A stretch of DNA of 19,976 bases, taken from Negativicutes bacterium. GTDB taxonomy: Bacteria > Bacillota > Negativicutes > SKW292. A program made the position numbers and the translations under genes. A model generated the notes under the pieces. The model searched no databases and was not told the DNA's origin. It worked only from the letters and a program-made list of their open reading frames with translations. Positions 7,170-15,259 of this stretch are shown here, one piece after another (position 1 is the stretch's first letter; each line of letters begins with the position of its first letter). The DNA lies in assembly GCA_026416215.1 (NCBI GenBank), contig JAOAFP010000014.1, positions 1-19,976 on the forward strand, in the 5' to 3' direction.

Positions 7170-8351
7170 TCACCCCGGGCCTGTCTGAGCGGTCATTGCC
7201 CGTCGGTACAGCCTCAGGGCATCTGCCACCGTGTCGGCCAAAAACTTGCCGGCCAACCGGTATTGTCTGTCACCGGCCAGCTGGCGGCTAATGGCAAACG
7301 CCGCCGTCAGGCCGTGACGGTAAAGCCCTTCATAACCTTTAGCCAGCTGTCCGCTGAACAACAGTACCGGCTTACCATAACTCGAAGCCAGCCGGCACAC
7401 CCCCAGCGGCACCTTGCCCTGCATGGTCTGACGGTCACTTTGTCCCTCCCCGGTCAACACCAGTCCGGCAGCGGCTATTTTCGCCGGCAGGCCGGTTATT
7501 TCGGCCAGCAGGTCGAATCCCGGACGCAGTTCGGCGTTGGTGAAAGCCAGCAAACCGGCAGCTGTGCCGCCGGCCGCTCCCGCCCCGGGGATATCGCCAA
7601 CCTGCCGCCCGGTGTGACAGGCAGCTAGTTCGGCAAAGTGGGCCAGTGCCCGGTCCAGCCGGTCTATTTCCTCGTCGGACGCCCCTTTCTGTCTGGCGTA
7701 CAGGTGCGACGTCCCGTCAACCCCACACAACGGAGCCCTGACGTCGGCGGCAACCAGAAACTGGCACCGGGCCAGCCGGCGATCGATATTGCTGTCGTCA
7801 ATGGTCTGAAGCCTCTCCAGCGCCAGCCCGCCGGGGGGCAGCTCCCGACCGTTCCCGTCCAGCCAGCGCATCCCCAGTCCGGTCAGCAGGCCGGTGCCGG
7901 CGTCGTTGGTGGCACTCCCGCCCAGAGCCACCACAAACCGGCGGAAGCCGGCGTCCAGCGCCTGACGTATCTGCAGGCCGCTTCCATAACTGCTGGCCAC
8001 CGCTGCCCGCCTTTGCCCGGCCGGAATCAGGGTCAGCCCCGACGCTGCCGCGATTTCTATCACTACCGTTTCCCGATCGGGCAACACCAGCCACTCGGCC
8101 GGCCGCGGCCGCCCCAGCGGATCAACCGTTGACAGCCGACGCTTTTCCCCGCCGATCGCCGCCCGGATACAGTCAATGGTGCCTTCGCCACCGTCGGCCA
8201 TCGGTGCTTTCACCACCATCGCCTCCGGCCAGGCCATTTTGACCCCCCGCTCCATAGCAGCCGCAGCGTCAGAAGCCGTCAGACTGCCCTTGAACGAATC
8301 AGGGGCAGCCACCACCACCGGGAAACCGCCGCTTGCGCCGCGCACAGCCAT
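7170..8351 (-). CDS. Glycerate kinase (GarK/GlxK family)
   Basis: This kinase phosphorylates D-glycerate, usually to 2-phosphoglycerate in this family, which feeds lower glycolysis. The family's N-terminal signature APDSFKGSLTASDAAAAM is clear, followed by MADGGEGTIDCI, FVVALGGSATNDAGTGLL and the late LTGEGQSDRQTMQGKVP block. The start is uncertain. A GTG at 8381 has a purine run directly abutting it. ATG 8351 (393 aa, used here) has a weak ribosome binding site. A GTG at 8318, after GGCGG, would give the standard N-terminus and the usual length of about 382 aa. It lies 24-55 bp behind the dehydrogenase gene, depending on start. The position after a polyol-type dehydrogenase suggests the pathway passes through glycerate, which is inference. 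Confidence 0.92.
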   Translation of the reverse strand: MAVRGASGGFPVVVAAPDSFKGSLTASDAAAAMERGVKMAWPEAMVVKAPMADGGEGTIDCIRAAIGGEKRRLSTVDPLGRPRPAEWLVLPDRETVVIEIAAASGLTLIPAGQRRAAVASSYGSGLQIRQALDAGFRRFVVALGGSATNDAGTGLLTGLGMRWLDGNGRELPPGGLALERLQTIDDSNIDRRLARCQFLVAADVRAPLCGVDGTSHLYARQKGASDEEIDRLDRALAHFAELAACHTGRQVGDIPGAGAAGGTAAGLLAFTNAELRPGFDLLAEITGLPAKIAAAGLVLTGEGQSDRQTMQGKVPLGVCRLASSYGKPVLLFSGQLAKGYEGLYRHGLTAAFAISRQLAGDRQYRLAGKFLADTVADALRLYRRAMTAQTGPG

Positions 8352-8405
8352 ATCCGGTCTCGTCACTGTCGGCCGGTGCACCCTTTCCGAACCGCGCCCA
8401 CTGCT

Positions 8406-9440
8406 TTACCGCCCTGCGCTGCCAAACTCGTCGTTCAGCACCGCCAGTGCCCGCTCGACGAATTGCCGGGTGACCGGCCGGTGATTGAGTATTGAGTACG
8501 GGTAGCCCTTTTCCCGTACGTAGCTGTTGCTGGCAAGCAAGGCCTTGCCCACGTCGTCAGCGGTGATGTCCATGTCGGCCGGTGCAATCGGCACGCCGAT
8601 GGTCTTCAGCACCTGTTTGATCGTGTCGGCTTCGTTGTCCTGCAACATGGACATAAGCAGTATCCCCAGTCCGATTACCTTGCCGTGCATGAATTGCTTG
8701 CCGGTCAGGGCCTCGAGACAATAATAGAAGTAGTGTTCCGAGCCTTCCTCGAAGCAGCAGTGACCCACCCGGAGGTTCTCCACCGCCACAAATCTGAATC
8801 CCTCCATGATCATTTTAATTGCTTCATTGTCCACCCGGTAAATGGCTTCGGCGTTGGCGATCACTTCCTGCAGAACTGCCCGGGCCTGGGCGAACAGCTT
8901 CCCATCCATGGCCAGGCCGCCGTACTGTGCTGCCAGCTGCCAGTCGTAAAGGGCGGTGTGACAGCTGAGCAGGTCGCAGGCCCCGCATCGGTTGAGCACC
9001 GGCGGGGCAGTGCGGATCACCGCATAATCGCAGTAGATTTTTTCGGGAAACATTTCCCCGGTGTAAACCACCTTGCCCCCCCGGCGGAGGGCGATGGGGA
9101 AGGAGAACATAGCGTCCACCGAAATTGCCGTTGGATACTGGTAGAGCTTTTTCCCCCGCCGCCAGGCGTGGTATTTGGCGATGTCGAGGGCCATGCCACC
9201 GCCCAGGCCAATGGCGGCATCAAACGCTGGCAGGGCGTTATTTTCTGCCTCCAGCACCCCTTCTTCCATGGTCCGGGTCATCAACACCAGCGGGTCGAGG
9301 GCGGCCAACGCCCCGCCGTACCTCGGCCACAGCTGCTCGTCGCTGACCACCAGCACCTGTTGTCCCCTCACTTCGGCAGCCAGCTGACCGGACAAATCTT
9401 CTCCGTAAACTACGCAGTACTCAACAGTTTTTTCGACCAA
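8406..9440 (-). CDS. AraM/sn-glycerol-1-phosphate dehydrogenase-like enzyme
   Basis: The product (344 aa) belongs to the iron-alcohol dehydrogenase/dehydroquinate synthase superfamily, in the branch with AraM and glycerol-1-phosphate dehydrogenase. It has the nucleotide-binding GLGGGMALDIAKYHAW (79-94) and PTAISVDAMFS (103-113). Probable metal ligands are Asp156 (RCGACDLLSCHTALYDW), His236 (EEGSEHYFYY) and His252 (FMHGKVIGLGI). Members oxidise or reduce polyol phosphates with NAD(P); the exact substrate here is unknown. The start is TTG 9440, the first in-frame codon at the right distance from a strong GGGGAGG. An ATG overlapping that site is out of frame. It sits between a PTS EIIC and a glycerate kinase, consistent with polyol catabolism. 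Confidence 0.85.
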   Translation of the reverse strand: MVEKTVEYCVVYGEDLSGQLAAEVRGQQVLVVSDEQLWPRYGGALAALDPLVLMTRTMEEGVLEAENNALPAFDAAIGLGGGMALDIAKYHAWRRGKKLYQYPTAISVDAMFSFPIALRRGGKVVYTGEMFPEKIYCDYAVIRTAPPVLNRCGACDLLSCHTALYDWQLAAQYGGLAMDGKLFAQARAVLQEVIANAEAIYRVDNEAIKMIMEGFRFVAVENLRVGHCCFEEGSEHYFYYCLEALTGKQFMHGKVIGLGILLMSMLQDNEADTIKQVLKTIGVPIAPADMDITADDVGKALLASNSYVREKGYPYSILNHRPVTRQFVERALAVLNDEFGSAGR

Positions 9441-9446
9441 GGCCCA

Positions 9447-9454
9447 TCCTCCCC
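9447..9454 (-). promoter_or_regulatory. Ribosome binding site for a TTG start
   Basis: On the minus strand GGGGAGG lies seven bases before TTG 9440 of the dehydrogenase gene, the only candidate start near it in frame. Confidence 0.7.
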
Positions 9455-9523
9455 GCCGTATCCGGAAATATCCCCACCTGCTCCAGCCGCCACCGCAGAC
9501 CTGACCCGACAGCCGTTGCCGGC

Positions 9524-10783
9524 TCAGCCGTTTTTACCCGGCGACACTCCCTCCTGTTCCTCCCTGTCCCGGCTCTCTATCCGGCGCAGAAACGGATGGT
9601 AGGCCAGCGCCGACAGCACCAGCGACGCCAGACACCAGACTGCCGCCCGCCAGTCGCCACCGGTGACGACAAAGCTTTCGATCACCGTCGGCATTGTCCA
9701 GGGCATGGCGATGCAGGGAGCGGTGATCAGCCCGTGGTCGATCAGCAGGTAGGTTGATGCAGCCAGCAGGGTGGGTACCAGGACATACGGCACCACCGCC
9801 ACCGGGTTTAGCACCACCGGCAGGCCAAAGGTCACCGGCTCGTTAATCCCGAAGCAGCCGGAGGGGAAGGCAGTCCGACCCAACTGGCGCAGCCGGGCGG
9901 ATTTGCTTCTCATCATCAGTAGTACCGGCGACAAAGTGGCACCAGTGCCGCCGAGGTTGACAAATGCCGAATGAAAACCGTGCGCCATGATGTAGGGCAG
10001 CGGCTGGCCGGCTGCCCCGGCCATGGCATTGGCAGCCAGAAAGTAAAGCATGGCCGGAAAAGTGATGGTCTCGACTATGTCGTCGCCGTGTATCCCCACC
10101 GACCAGATCAGGGCGCTGAAAAAAACAATGGCCATAACTCCGGGCAGGGTGTTGAACAGGCCGATCACCGGCCCGACCACCGCCATCAACCATCCGTTCA
10201 CACCGCCGCCCGCCAGCAGACACAGCAGCCAGCCGCCGCCGGTCAGCACCGCAAACGGAATCAGGGCCGTAAACGACCGGGCCACGGCCGGCGGCACACC
10301 GGCTGGCAGGCGGATCACCAGCTTCTTTGACAGGCAATAGTGGTAAACCTCTACAGTAACCAACGCCACGCCGATAGCGGTGAAAATTCCCCGGTATCCC
10401 AGCCCGTCAAAATCGATCGCCAAAGTACGGCCGTCGATCTGCAGCAGCAGGAACACCGCCAGCGCCATCAGCATCGCCCCCACTTCATCCACCATCCGCA
10501 GTCTGGCCAGGTTATAACTGGTGCCCAGCACCACGACCACTGCCACCCCACCGAACGAAACCAATACCGGCACCAGCAGCAGCTGCTCGTCGATCAACGC
10601 TGGCAGCCACCCAGCCATCAGCAGTGAGCGGGCCAGTATAAACAAACTGCCGATCACGGCAAAGGGCAGGGCCAGCCCCGCCCCGTTCCGTACCGCCTGC
10701 AGCCGCTGGTTGCCACTGACTTTGAGCAGGACCGGTGCCAACCTCCTGGCGGTAAAATTGAGAACAGCCTCAACCGTTGTCAT
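9524..10783 (-). CDS. PTS transporter EIIC subunit, lactose/cellobiose type, unaccompanied
   Basis: This is an integral membrane EIIC domain (419 aa from ATG 10783) of the lactose/cellobiose (ChbC/CelB) family, with about ten hydrophobic helices. The substrate-site residues of the family are present in GIHGDDIVE (His235 counted from the TTG at 10792) and in GINEPVTFGLPVVLNP (Glu318). The GGTGATLSPVLLMMRSKS loop is also typical. Phosphoryl transfer needs EIIA and EIIB partners, and none is encoded in the window. It begins 23 bp after the binding-protein gene; a TTG at 10792 is an alternative start, and neither has a good ribosome binding site. The C-terminus is charged (RIESRDREEQEG). It may borrow EIIA/EIIB from elsewhere or transport without phosphorylation. 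Confidence 0.9.
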   Translation of the reverse strand: MTTVEAVLNFTARRLAPVLLKVSGNQRLQAVRNGAGLALPFAVIGSLFILARSLLMAGWLPALIDEQLLLVPVLVSFGGVAVVVVLGTSYNLARLRMVDEVGAMLMALAVFLLLQIDGRTLAIDFDGLGYRGIFTAIGVALVTVEVYHYCLSKKLVIRLPAGVPPAVARSFTALIPFAVLTGGGWLLCLLAGGGVNGWLMAVVGPVIGLFNTLPGVMAIVFFSALIWSVGIHGDDIVETITFPAMLYFLAANAMAGAAGQPLPYIMAHGFHSAFVNLGGTGATLSPVLLMMRSKSARLRQLGRTAFPSGCFGINEPVTFGLPVVLNPVAVVPYVLVPTLLAASTYLLIDHGLITAPCIAMPWTMPTVIESFVVTGGDWRAAVWCLASLVLSALAYHPFLRRIESRDREEQEGVSPGKNG

Positions 10784-10806
10784 GACGACCAATGCCAGCC
10801 AGCAGG

Positions 10807-11778
10807 TTATTTGCTCCTCATCTGCTCGGCCATTTGGGCAAGCTTTTCCTGAACATTGTCTTTATCAATAATTTCAGTGCCGGTGTCGATTCGCTTGTCG
10901 ACCTTTTCACCCCTGGCTGCCTTAACCGCCGCTTCCACTCCCTTGTAACCAATGTTGTACGCGCTCTGGGCCACCGTCGCATCCAGATCGCCAGCCTCAA
11001 TCGAGTTTAAAGCGTCAAGCGAACCGTCAAATCCCACCACTATAACATCCTTACCGGCTGCATCCAGCGCCTTCAGTGCCCCCAGTGCCATCTCATCATT
11101 GGTGGCAAACACCGCGTCAAACGGCTGACGGCTCTGAAGAATATTCTCGGTCACCGACACCGCCATCGCCCGCTCGCTGTTGGCCGGCTGGACAGCTGCG
11201 ACTTCCAGGTCTCCGGCCGCCAGAGCCTCAATGCAGCCTTCGGCCCGCTCATCGTGAGTGGCATCCCCCAGCGCCCCCCGTAAAATCAGCACCTTGGCCT
11301 TCTCCGGCAGCTGGCCGGCCAGGTATTCGCCGGCCAGCTTACCGCCCTGACGATTTCCGGTGCCGACAAACGATACCTTGTCATCCCATTTGGCATCAGT
11401 GTCGCAAAGGACCACCGGTATGCCGGCCTGTTTGGCCTTTTCCAGCACCGGACCAATGCTCGACGGCTGGGACGGCGCAACCACCAGGGCACTGACCTTA
11501 CGGGTAATCTGATCCTCGATCATCGACACCTGGCCGGTCACGTCAGTCTCAGCGTTGGGACCCAGCACCGCCACCTCAACTCCCAGGTCCTTGCCGGCCG
11601 CCCTGGCCCCCGATTCCACCATCTTCCAGTAATCGCTGTTCAGGGCTTTTACCACCATGCCAATCTTGATTTTACCGTCGCCGGCCGGTTTGTCCGACGG
11701 GCCGCAGCCGGCCGCCGCCAGGGCTGTCAGCGCGATTGCCGCCGCCAGCACCACAGTTACCTTGACATTTTTTCCCAT
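10807..11778 (-). CDS. Sugar ABC transporter substrate-binding lipoprotein
   Basis: This is a periplasmic/surface sugar-binding protein (323 aa) of the ribose/inositol type (Peripla_BP_4). A lipoprotein signal peptide MGKNVKVTVVLAAAIALTAL ends in a lipobox-like AAAGC with Cys25. The mature part has KIGMVVKALNSDYWKMVESG, the GIPVVLCDTDA strand, FVGTGNRQGG, ATNDEMALGALKALDAAG and VVGFDGSLDALNSI, typical of RbsB-like folds. The start is set at the ATG at 11778 because GGAGG is eight bases before it; the ATG two codons upstream is too close. Together with the permease and ATPase genes it forms an importer. Co-location with iolGED makes myo-inositol or a related cyclitol a likely ligand, by inference. 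Confidence 0.92.
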   Translation of the reverse strand: MGKNVKVTVVLAAAIALTALAAAGCGPSDKPAGDGKIKIGMVVKALNSDYWKMVESGARAAGKDLGVEVAVLGPNAETDVTGQVSMIEDQITRKVSALVVAPSQPSSIGPVLEKAKQAGIPVVLCDTDAKWDDKVSFVGTGNRQGGKLAGEYLAGQLPEKAKVLILRGALGDATHDERAEGCIEALAAGDLEVAAVQPANSERAMAVSVTENILQSRQPFDAVFATNDEMALGALKALDAAGKDVIVVGFDGSLDALNSIEAGDLDATVAQSAYNIGYKGVEAAVKAARGEKVDKRIDTGTEIIDKDNVQEKLAQMAEQMRSK

Positions 11779-11869
11779 AAACATTTCCTCCGCTTTGATT
11801 TGGTTGCTCGTTTTTTAGTCAATTTTCCGGCCAAAACCGCTATTATCCGGCCGCGCCGTGCCTGCCGGT

Positions 11870-12847
11870 CTAACTTCTGGCCCGGGCAGCCATTTTGTGC
11901 CGCAGGACATCAACGTAAACCGCCAGGATTATCACCGCCCCGATTGCCACCGTCTGCATTTCCGGGGACACCTTCAGCAAATTCAGACCGTTGCGCAGGG
12001 TGGCCATGATCATCGCCCCGATCAGGGTTCCCCCAACTGTACCCTTGCCGCCCATGAAGCTGGCCCCGCCGATGATTACTGCGGCAATGGCGTCGGTTTC
12101 GTACATCAGGCCGGCCAGCGGATAAGCGGCGTTGACCCGTCCGACCAGAATCAGGCCGGCCAGCGCCGCCATAAGTCCGCTCATGGTATATACAAAGACC
12201 AGCACCTTATGGATGTTAATACCCGACAGCCGGGCTGCCTCAGTGTTGCCTCCCACGGCATAGATATGCCGGCCGATGGCGGTGTGGTTGAGGATTATGT
12301 AAAAAACCAGGTACACCGCGATCACTACCACGAAGCTTACTGGCACCGGACCGATAAACCCCGCTCCCAGGTACTGAATGACCGGCGGGAAATTGGAAAT
12401 GGGCGAAGCGGCGGTAACCAGCAGGGCCATACCCCGGGCCACGCTCTGGGTCCCCATGGTGGAAATGAACGGATGCGGCAGCTCGAGCTTGGTCAGCAGC
12501 AGTCCGTTGGCCAGGCCGACAGCCGCCCCCACTGCCAGACAGGCAATTATACCAAGCCAGGCTGACATACCGGCCTTGACCACGATCAGCCCCATTACCA
12601 CAATACTCAACGCCAAAATTGACCCCACCGACAGATCGATACCAGCAGTAAGAATGGTCAGCAGCATCCCCAGCGACACTAGGCTGTTGATCGCCGACTG
12701 GCGGGCAATGTTCATCAAATTGTCGAGGGTAAGAAAATAGGGCGAGGCCATCGTCAGAATAATCCCCAGCCCGATCAGGCCCAGAAGCGCACCGGCCTGG
12801 CGAACTATTCCCCTAATTCTGGTCACCGGCATATTAGCTGTGGTCAT
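11870..12847 (-). CDS. Sugar ABC transporter permease (RbsC-like)
   Basis: This membrane component (325 aa, about nine or ten helices) belongs to the BPD_transp_2 family found in ribose, galactose and inositol importers. Typical segments are SLVSLGMLLTILTAGIDLSVG (about 52-72) and the cytoplasmic coupling region SGINIHKVLVFVYTMSGLMA. The C-terminal block IAAVIIGGASFMGGKGTVGG then LIGAMIMATLRNGLNL is also characteristic. ATG 12847 is preceded by GTGAGGAT. The gene is separated from its ATPase by a PHP-phosphohydrolase gene, which is unusual, and lies 85 bp before the binding-protein gene. Confidence 0.94.
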   Translation of the reverse strand: MTTANMPVTRIRGIVRQAGALLGLIGLGIILTMASPYFLTLDNLMNIARQSAINSLVSLGMLLTILTAGIDLSVGSILALSIVVMGLIVVKAGMSAWLGIIACLAVGAAVGLANGLLLTKLELPHPFISTMGTQSVARGMALLVTAASPISNFPPVIQYLGAGFIGPVPVSFVVVIAVYLVFYIILNHTAIGRHIYAVGGNTEAARLSGINIHKVLVFVYTMSGLMAALAGLILVGRVNAAYPLAGLMYETDAIAAVIIGGASFMGGKGTVGGTLIGAMIMATLRNGLNLLKVSPEMQTVAIGAVIILAVYVDVLRHKMAARARS

Positions 12848-12872
12848 AACCTATCCTCACGTTGCATATTTT

Positions 12873-12895
12873 CCCGGATATCGGGCCTTCGGCCC
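12873..12895. repeat. Pair of alternative small hairpins between PHP and permease genes
   Basis: CCCG-GATAT-CGGG (12873-12885) and GGGCC-TTC-GGCCC (12883-12895) share the GGG and cannot form together. They fill the middle of a 56-bp gap. No T run follows. The role is unclear and it may be chance in GC-rich DNA. Confidence 0.35.
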
Positions 12896-12903
12896 CGCCC
12901 AGC

Positions 12904-13623
12904 TCAGAGGTGGGTCTTGTGGTTGCTGCGGAGGAAGGCCAGGAGTCTGGCCACCGAGGTGTTGAGAATCAGTTCCTCGGGAATGCCGGCCTCGACAACC
13001 ATCCGGCTGACAATCGCCAGATCGGCAATCTTGTACGGACTGTGAGCGTCCGACCCCAGCGACAGCATCACCTGGTGCTGCCGGCAGTGGTGAAGCAAGG
13101 CCTTCATCTGGGCGGTATCGTCGCCAGCCACCGCCTGTGAGCTGTCGTTGGCCTCGATCGCCACATTGTACTGTTTTGCCGCCAGCACCACCCTTTCCAC
13201 GTCGATGGCGTAGCCCCGGTCGGGATGGCCAATGATGTCAACCAGCGGATTTTTCATCGCTGCAATCATCCGGGCGGTGTTTTCCTCGACGCTGCCGTTG
13301 GCGGTACAGCTGCTGTGGAAACTGGCGATGACAATATCCATTTTCTTTAGAGTCTTTTCCGGAATGTCCAGTTCGCCGTCCATGCCGATCACGTTGGCCT
13401 CGCAGCCCTTGAGTATGCGCACACCGTAAATGGTATCCGGAACGTCGCGGTAAGTGTCGAAAAACATCAGCGGTGTGCCGCGCTGATCGTGGGCCGGGCC
13501 GTGCTCGGTGATGGCCAGCAGCTTCAGTCCTTTGTGTGCCGCCTCCTCCGCGTTCTCCCTGATCGTTCCGTAGGCGTGGCCGCAGGCCACCGTATGGCTG
13601 TGGTTGTCGGTAACAATCAACAT
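12904..13623 (-). CDS. PHP-domain phosphohydrolase (YcdX-like)
   Basis: This is a 239-residue PHP-family metalloenzyme resembling the trinuclear zinc phosphatase YcdX. Metal-ligand motifs are DNHSHT (DxHxH, residues 6-10), GHAYGTIRENAEEAA (15-29), ITEHGP, ASFHSS, IIGHPDRGY, IEANDSS and the C-terminal LGSDAHSPY. Family members hydrolyse phosphomonoesters, but physiological substrates are mostly unknown. ATG 13623 is preceded by GGAGGGG. It lies inside the ABC transporter genes, between ATPase and permease, which suggests a link to the imported compound, for example removal of phosphate from a cyclitol or sugar phosphate. That link is inference. Confidence 0.9.
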   Translation of the reverse strand: MLIVTDNHSHTVACGHAYGTIRENAEEAAHKGLKLLAITEHGPAHDQRGTPLMFFDTYRDVPDTIYGVRILKGCEANVIGMDGELDIPEKTLKKMDIVIASFHSSCTANGSVEENTARMIAAMKNPLVDIIGHPDRGYAIDVERVVLAAKQYNVAIEANDSSQAVAGDDTAQMKALLHHCRQHQVMLSLGSDAHSPYKIADLAIVSRMVVEAGIPEELILNTSVARLLAFLRSNHKTHL

Positions 13624-13678
13624 TTTGGCCCCTCCTGCAAAGATGTTTTACACTTTTAATTTACTGGGTTTTTCCAAA

Positions 13679-15259
13679 TCATTGACATGCGTTGTCCACG
13701 GCCACGCTGTCAGCCGCCGGTTTTCGCCCCTCCACCCCGGCCGGAACCGGCCGATTGGCCGTGGCCGCCTGCATTATCGCCGCCGCTGTCGCCTCCCGGC
13801 GGCTGAATTCTCCAGTGATCCGGCCCTGGCTCATTACCAGAATCCGGTCGCTAATCCCCATTACCTCCGGTAATTCCGAGGAAATGACGACGACCGCCGC
13901 CCCCCGGGAGACCAACTGACCGATCAGGTTGTATACCTCGATTTTCGCCCCGACGTCAATTCCCCGCGTTGGCTCGTCAAAAATGAAAATTTCAGCCTCG
14001 GTCAGCAGCCACTTGGCAATAACCACTTTTTGCTGGTTGCCGCCCGACAGCAGCCGGGTGACCTTGCGGGGGTCTGGCGGGCGCAAGCGAAGCTGTTCGA
14101 TAAGCCCGGTAATCCGACCGTTCAGCCGTCGCCGGGCGATCAGCCCGTTGACGTTAAATCGCTCCAGCACCGGCAACTCGATATTGAATTGCACGTCGTG
14201 CATCAGAACCAGACCCTGCCCCTTGCGATCCTCGGTCAACAAGGCGATCTTGCTGTTGATGGCATCGCGGGGGCTGCGAATAAACACCTCGCGGCCGTTC
14301 ACCCAAATCCGCCCGCTGTCTACCGGATCAGCGCCAAAAATCGCTCGGGCCGCTTCCGTCCGGCCCGCACCGATCAGGCCAGCCAGTCCCAGCACCTCCC
14401 CCCGGTGCAGGGAAAACGATATGTCATGCAACACCCCGGCTCGGCACAGGTTTTCCACCCGCAGCAGCTCATCACCCACCGGCACCGTCAGCTTGGGGAA
14501 GTGTTCGCTGACATCCCGTCCCACCATCAGCCGGACGATTTCGTCGATGTCCAGCCGTTCCCGGTCCATGCTGCCCACCAGCTGTCCGTCGCGCAGCACC
14601 GTGACCCGGTCAGCAATGGCCGCAACCTCGTCCAGCCGGTGGGAAATGTAGACTACGGCTATTCCCCGGTTTCGCAGCTGGCGGACTTTGTCCAGCAACA
14701 GGTCGGTCTCCCTGCCAGACAGACTTGATGTAGGCTCATCCATGATCAGCAGTTTGGCGTCGGCCAGCAGGGCCCGAGCAATTTCCACCGCCTGACGCAC
14801 TCCCATGCTGAAACTGCCGGCAGGCTGATCGATGTCGATTTCCACTCCCAGCTGGGCCAGGGCATCGGCGGCCAGGGCCCTCATCCGGGCCCGGTCGAGC
14901 AGCCCCCCGGCTTTTCTCAACTCCCGGCCGAGAAATATGTTGTCAGTCACCGACATGTTGTCGGCCAGGCTGAGTTCCTGGTAGATGCAGGCAATACCAT
15001 GCCCGGCTGCATCCCTGGTGCCATTCAGGCTAACCGGCTGCCCGCCGACGCAGATCACGCCGCCGGGGTCAGGCTGGTATACCCCGGTCATAATCTTGAT
15101 CAGGGTCGATTTGCCTGCCCCGTTTTCCCCGCATAAACAGTGAATTTCCCCGGTCCGGACCGCAAGGCTGACCGCCGACAATGCCCTGACCCCGGGAAAG
15201 GTTTTGCTTATGTTGCGCAACTCCAGCCAGCTGGGCTGGCGATCGCCGCCGGTTGCCAT
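13679..15259 (-). CDS. Sugar ABC transporter ATP-binding protein (RbsA/MglA-like)
   Basis: This fused double ATPase (526 aa) powers a ribose/galactose/inositol-type importer. The first domain has Walker A CGENGAGKST near 43-52, a modified signature FSMGVRQAVEIARAL and Walker B LLIMDEPTSSLS. The second has the degenerate P-loop GLIGAGRTEAARAIFG usual in this family, a normal signature LLSGGNQQKVVIAKWL and IFIFDEPTRGIDVGAK. The start is ATG 15259, which overlaps the stop of the upstream LarA-like gene by one base (TGATG), so translation is probably coupled. A GTG one codon upstream is possible. The permease and binding protein follow further downstream after the inserted PHP gene. Confidence 0.95.
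   Translation of the reverse strand: MATGGDRQPSWLELRNISKTFPGVRALSAVSLAVRTGEIHCLCGENGAGKSTLIKIMTGVYQPDPGGVICVGGQPVSLNGTRDAAGHGIACIYQELSLADNMSVTDNIFLGRELRKAGGLLDRARMRALAADALAQLGVEIDIDQPAGSFSMGVRQAVEIARALLADAKLLIMDEPTSSLSGRETDLLLDKVRQLRNRGIAVVYISHRLDEVAAIADRVTVLRDGQLVGSMDRERLDIDEIVRLMVGRDVSEHFPKLTVPVGDELLRVENLCRAGVLHDISFSLHRGEVLGLAGLIGAGRTEAARAIFGADPVDSGRIWVNGREVFIRSPRDAINSKIALLTEDRKGQGLVLMHDVQFNIELPVLERFNVNGLIARRRLNGRITGLIEQLRLRPPDPRKVTRLLSGGNQQKVVIAKWLLTEAEIFIFDEPTRGIDVGAKIEVYNLIGQLVSRGAAVVVISSELPEVMGISDRILVMSQGRITGEFSRREATAAAIMQAATANRPVPAGVEGRKPAADSVAVDNACQ

Noticed and set aside
11785..11869. Internal promoter before the binding-protein gene, with TTGACT on the minus strand
   Set aside because: There is a -35-like hexamer but no acceptable -10 element at 16-18 bp; the evidence is too weak to list as a feature.
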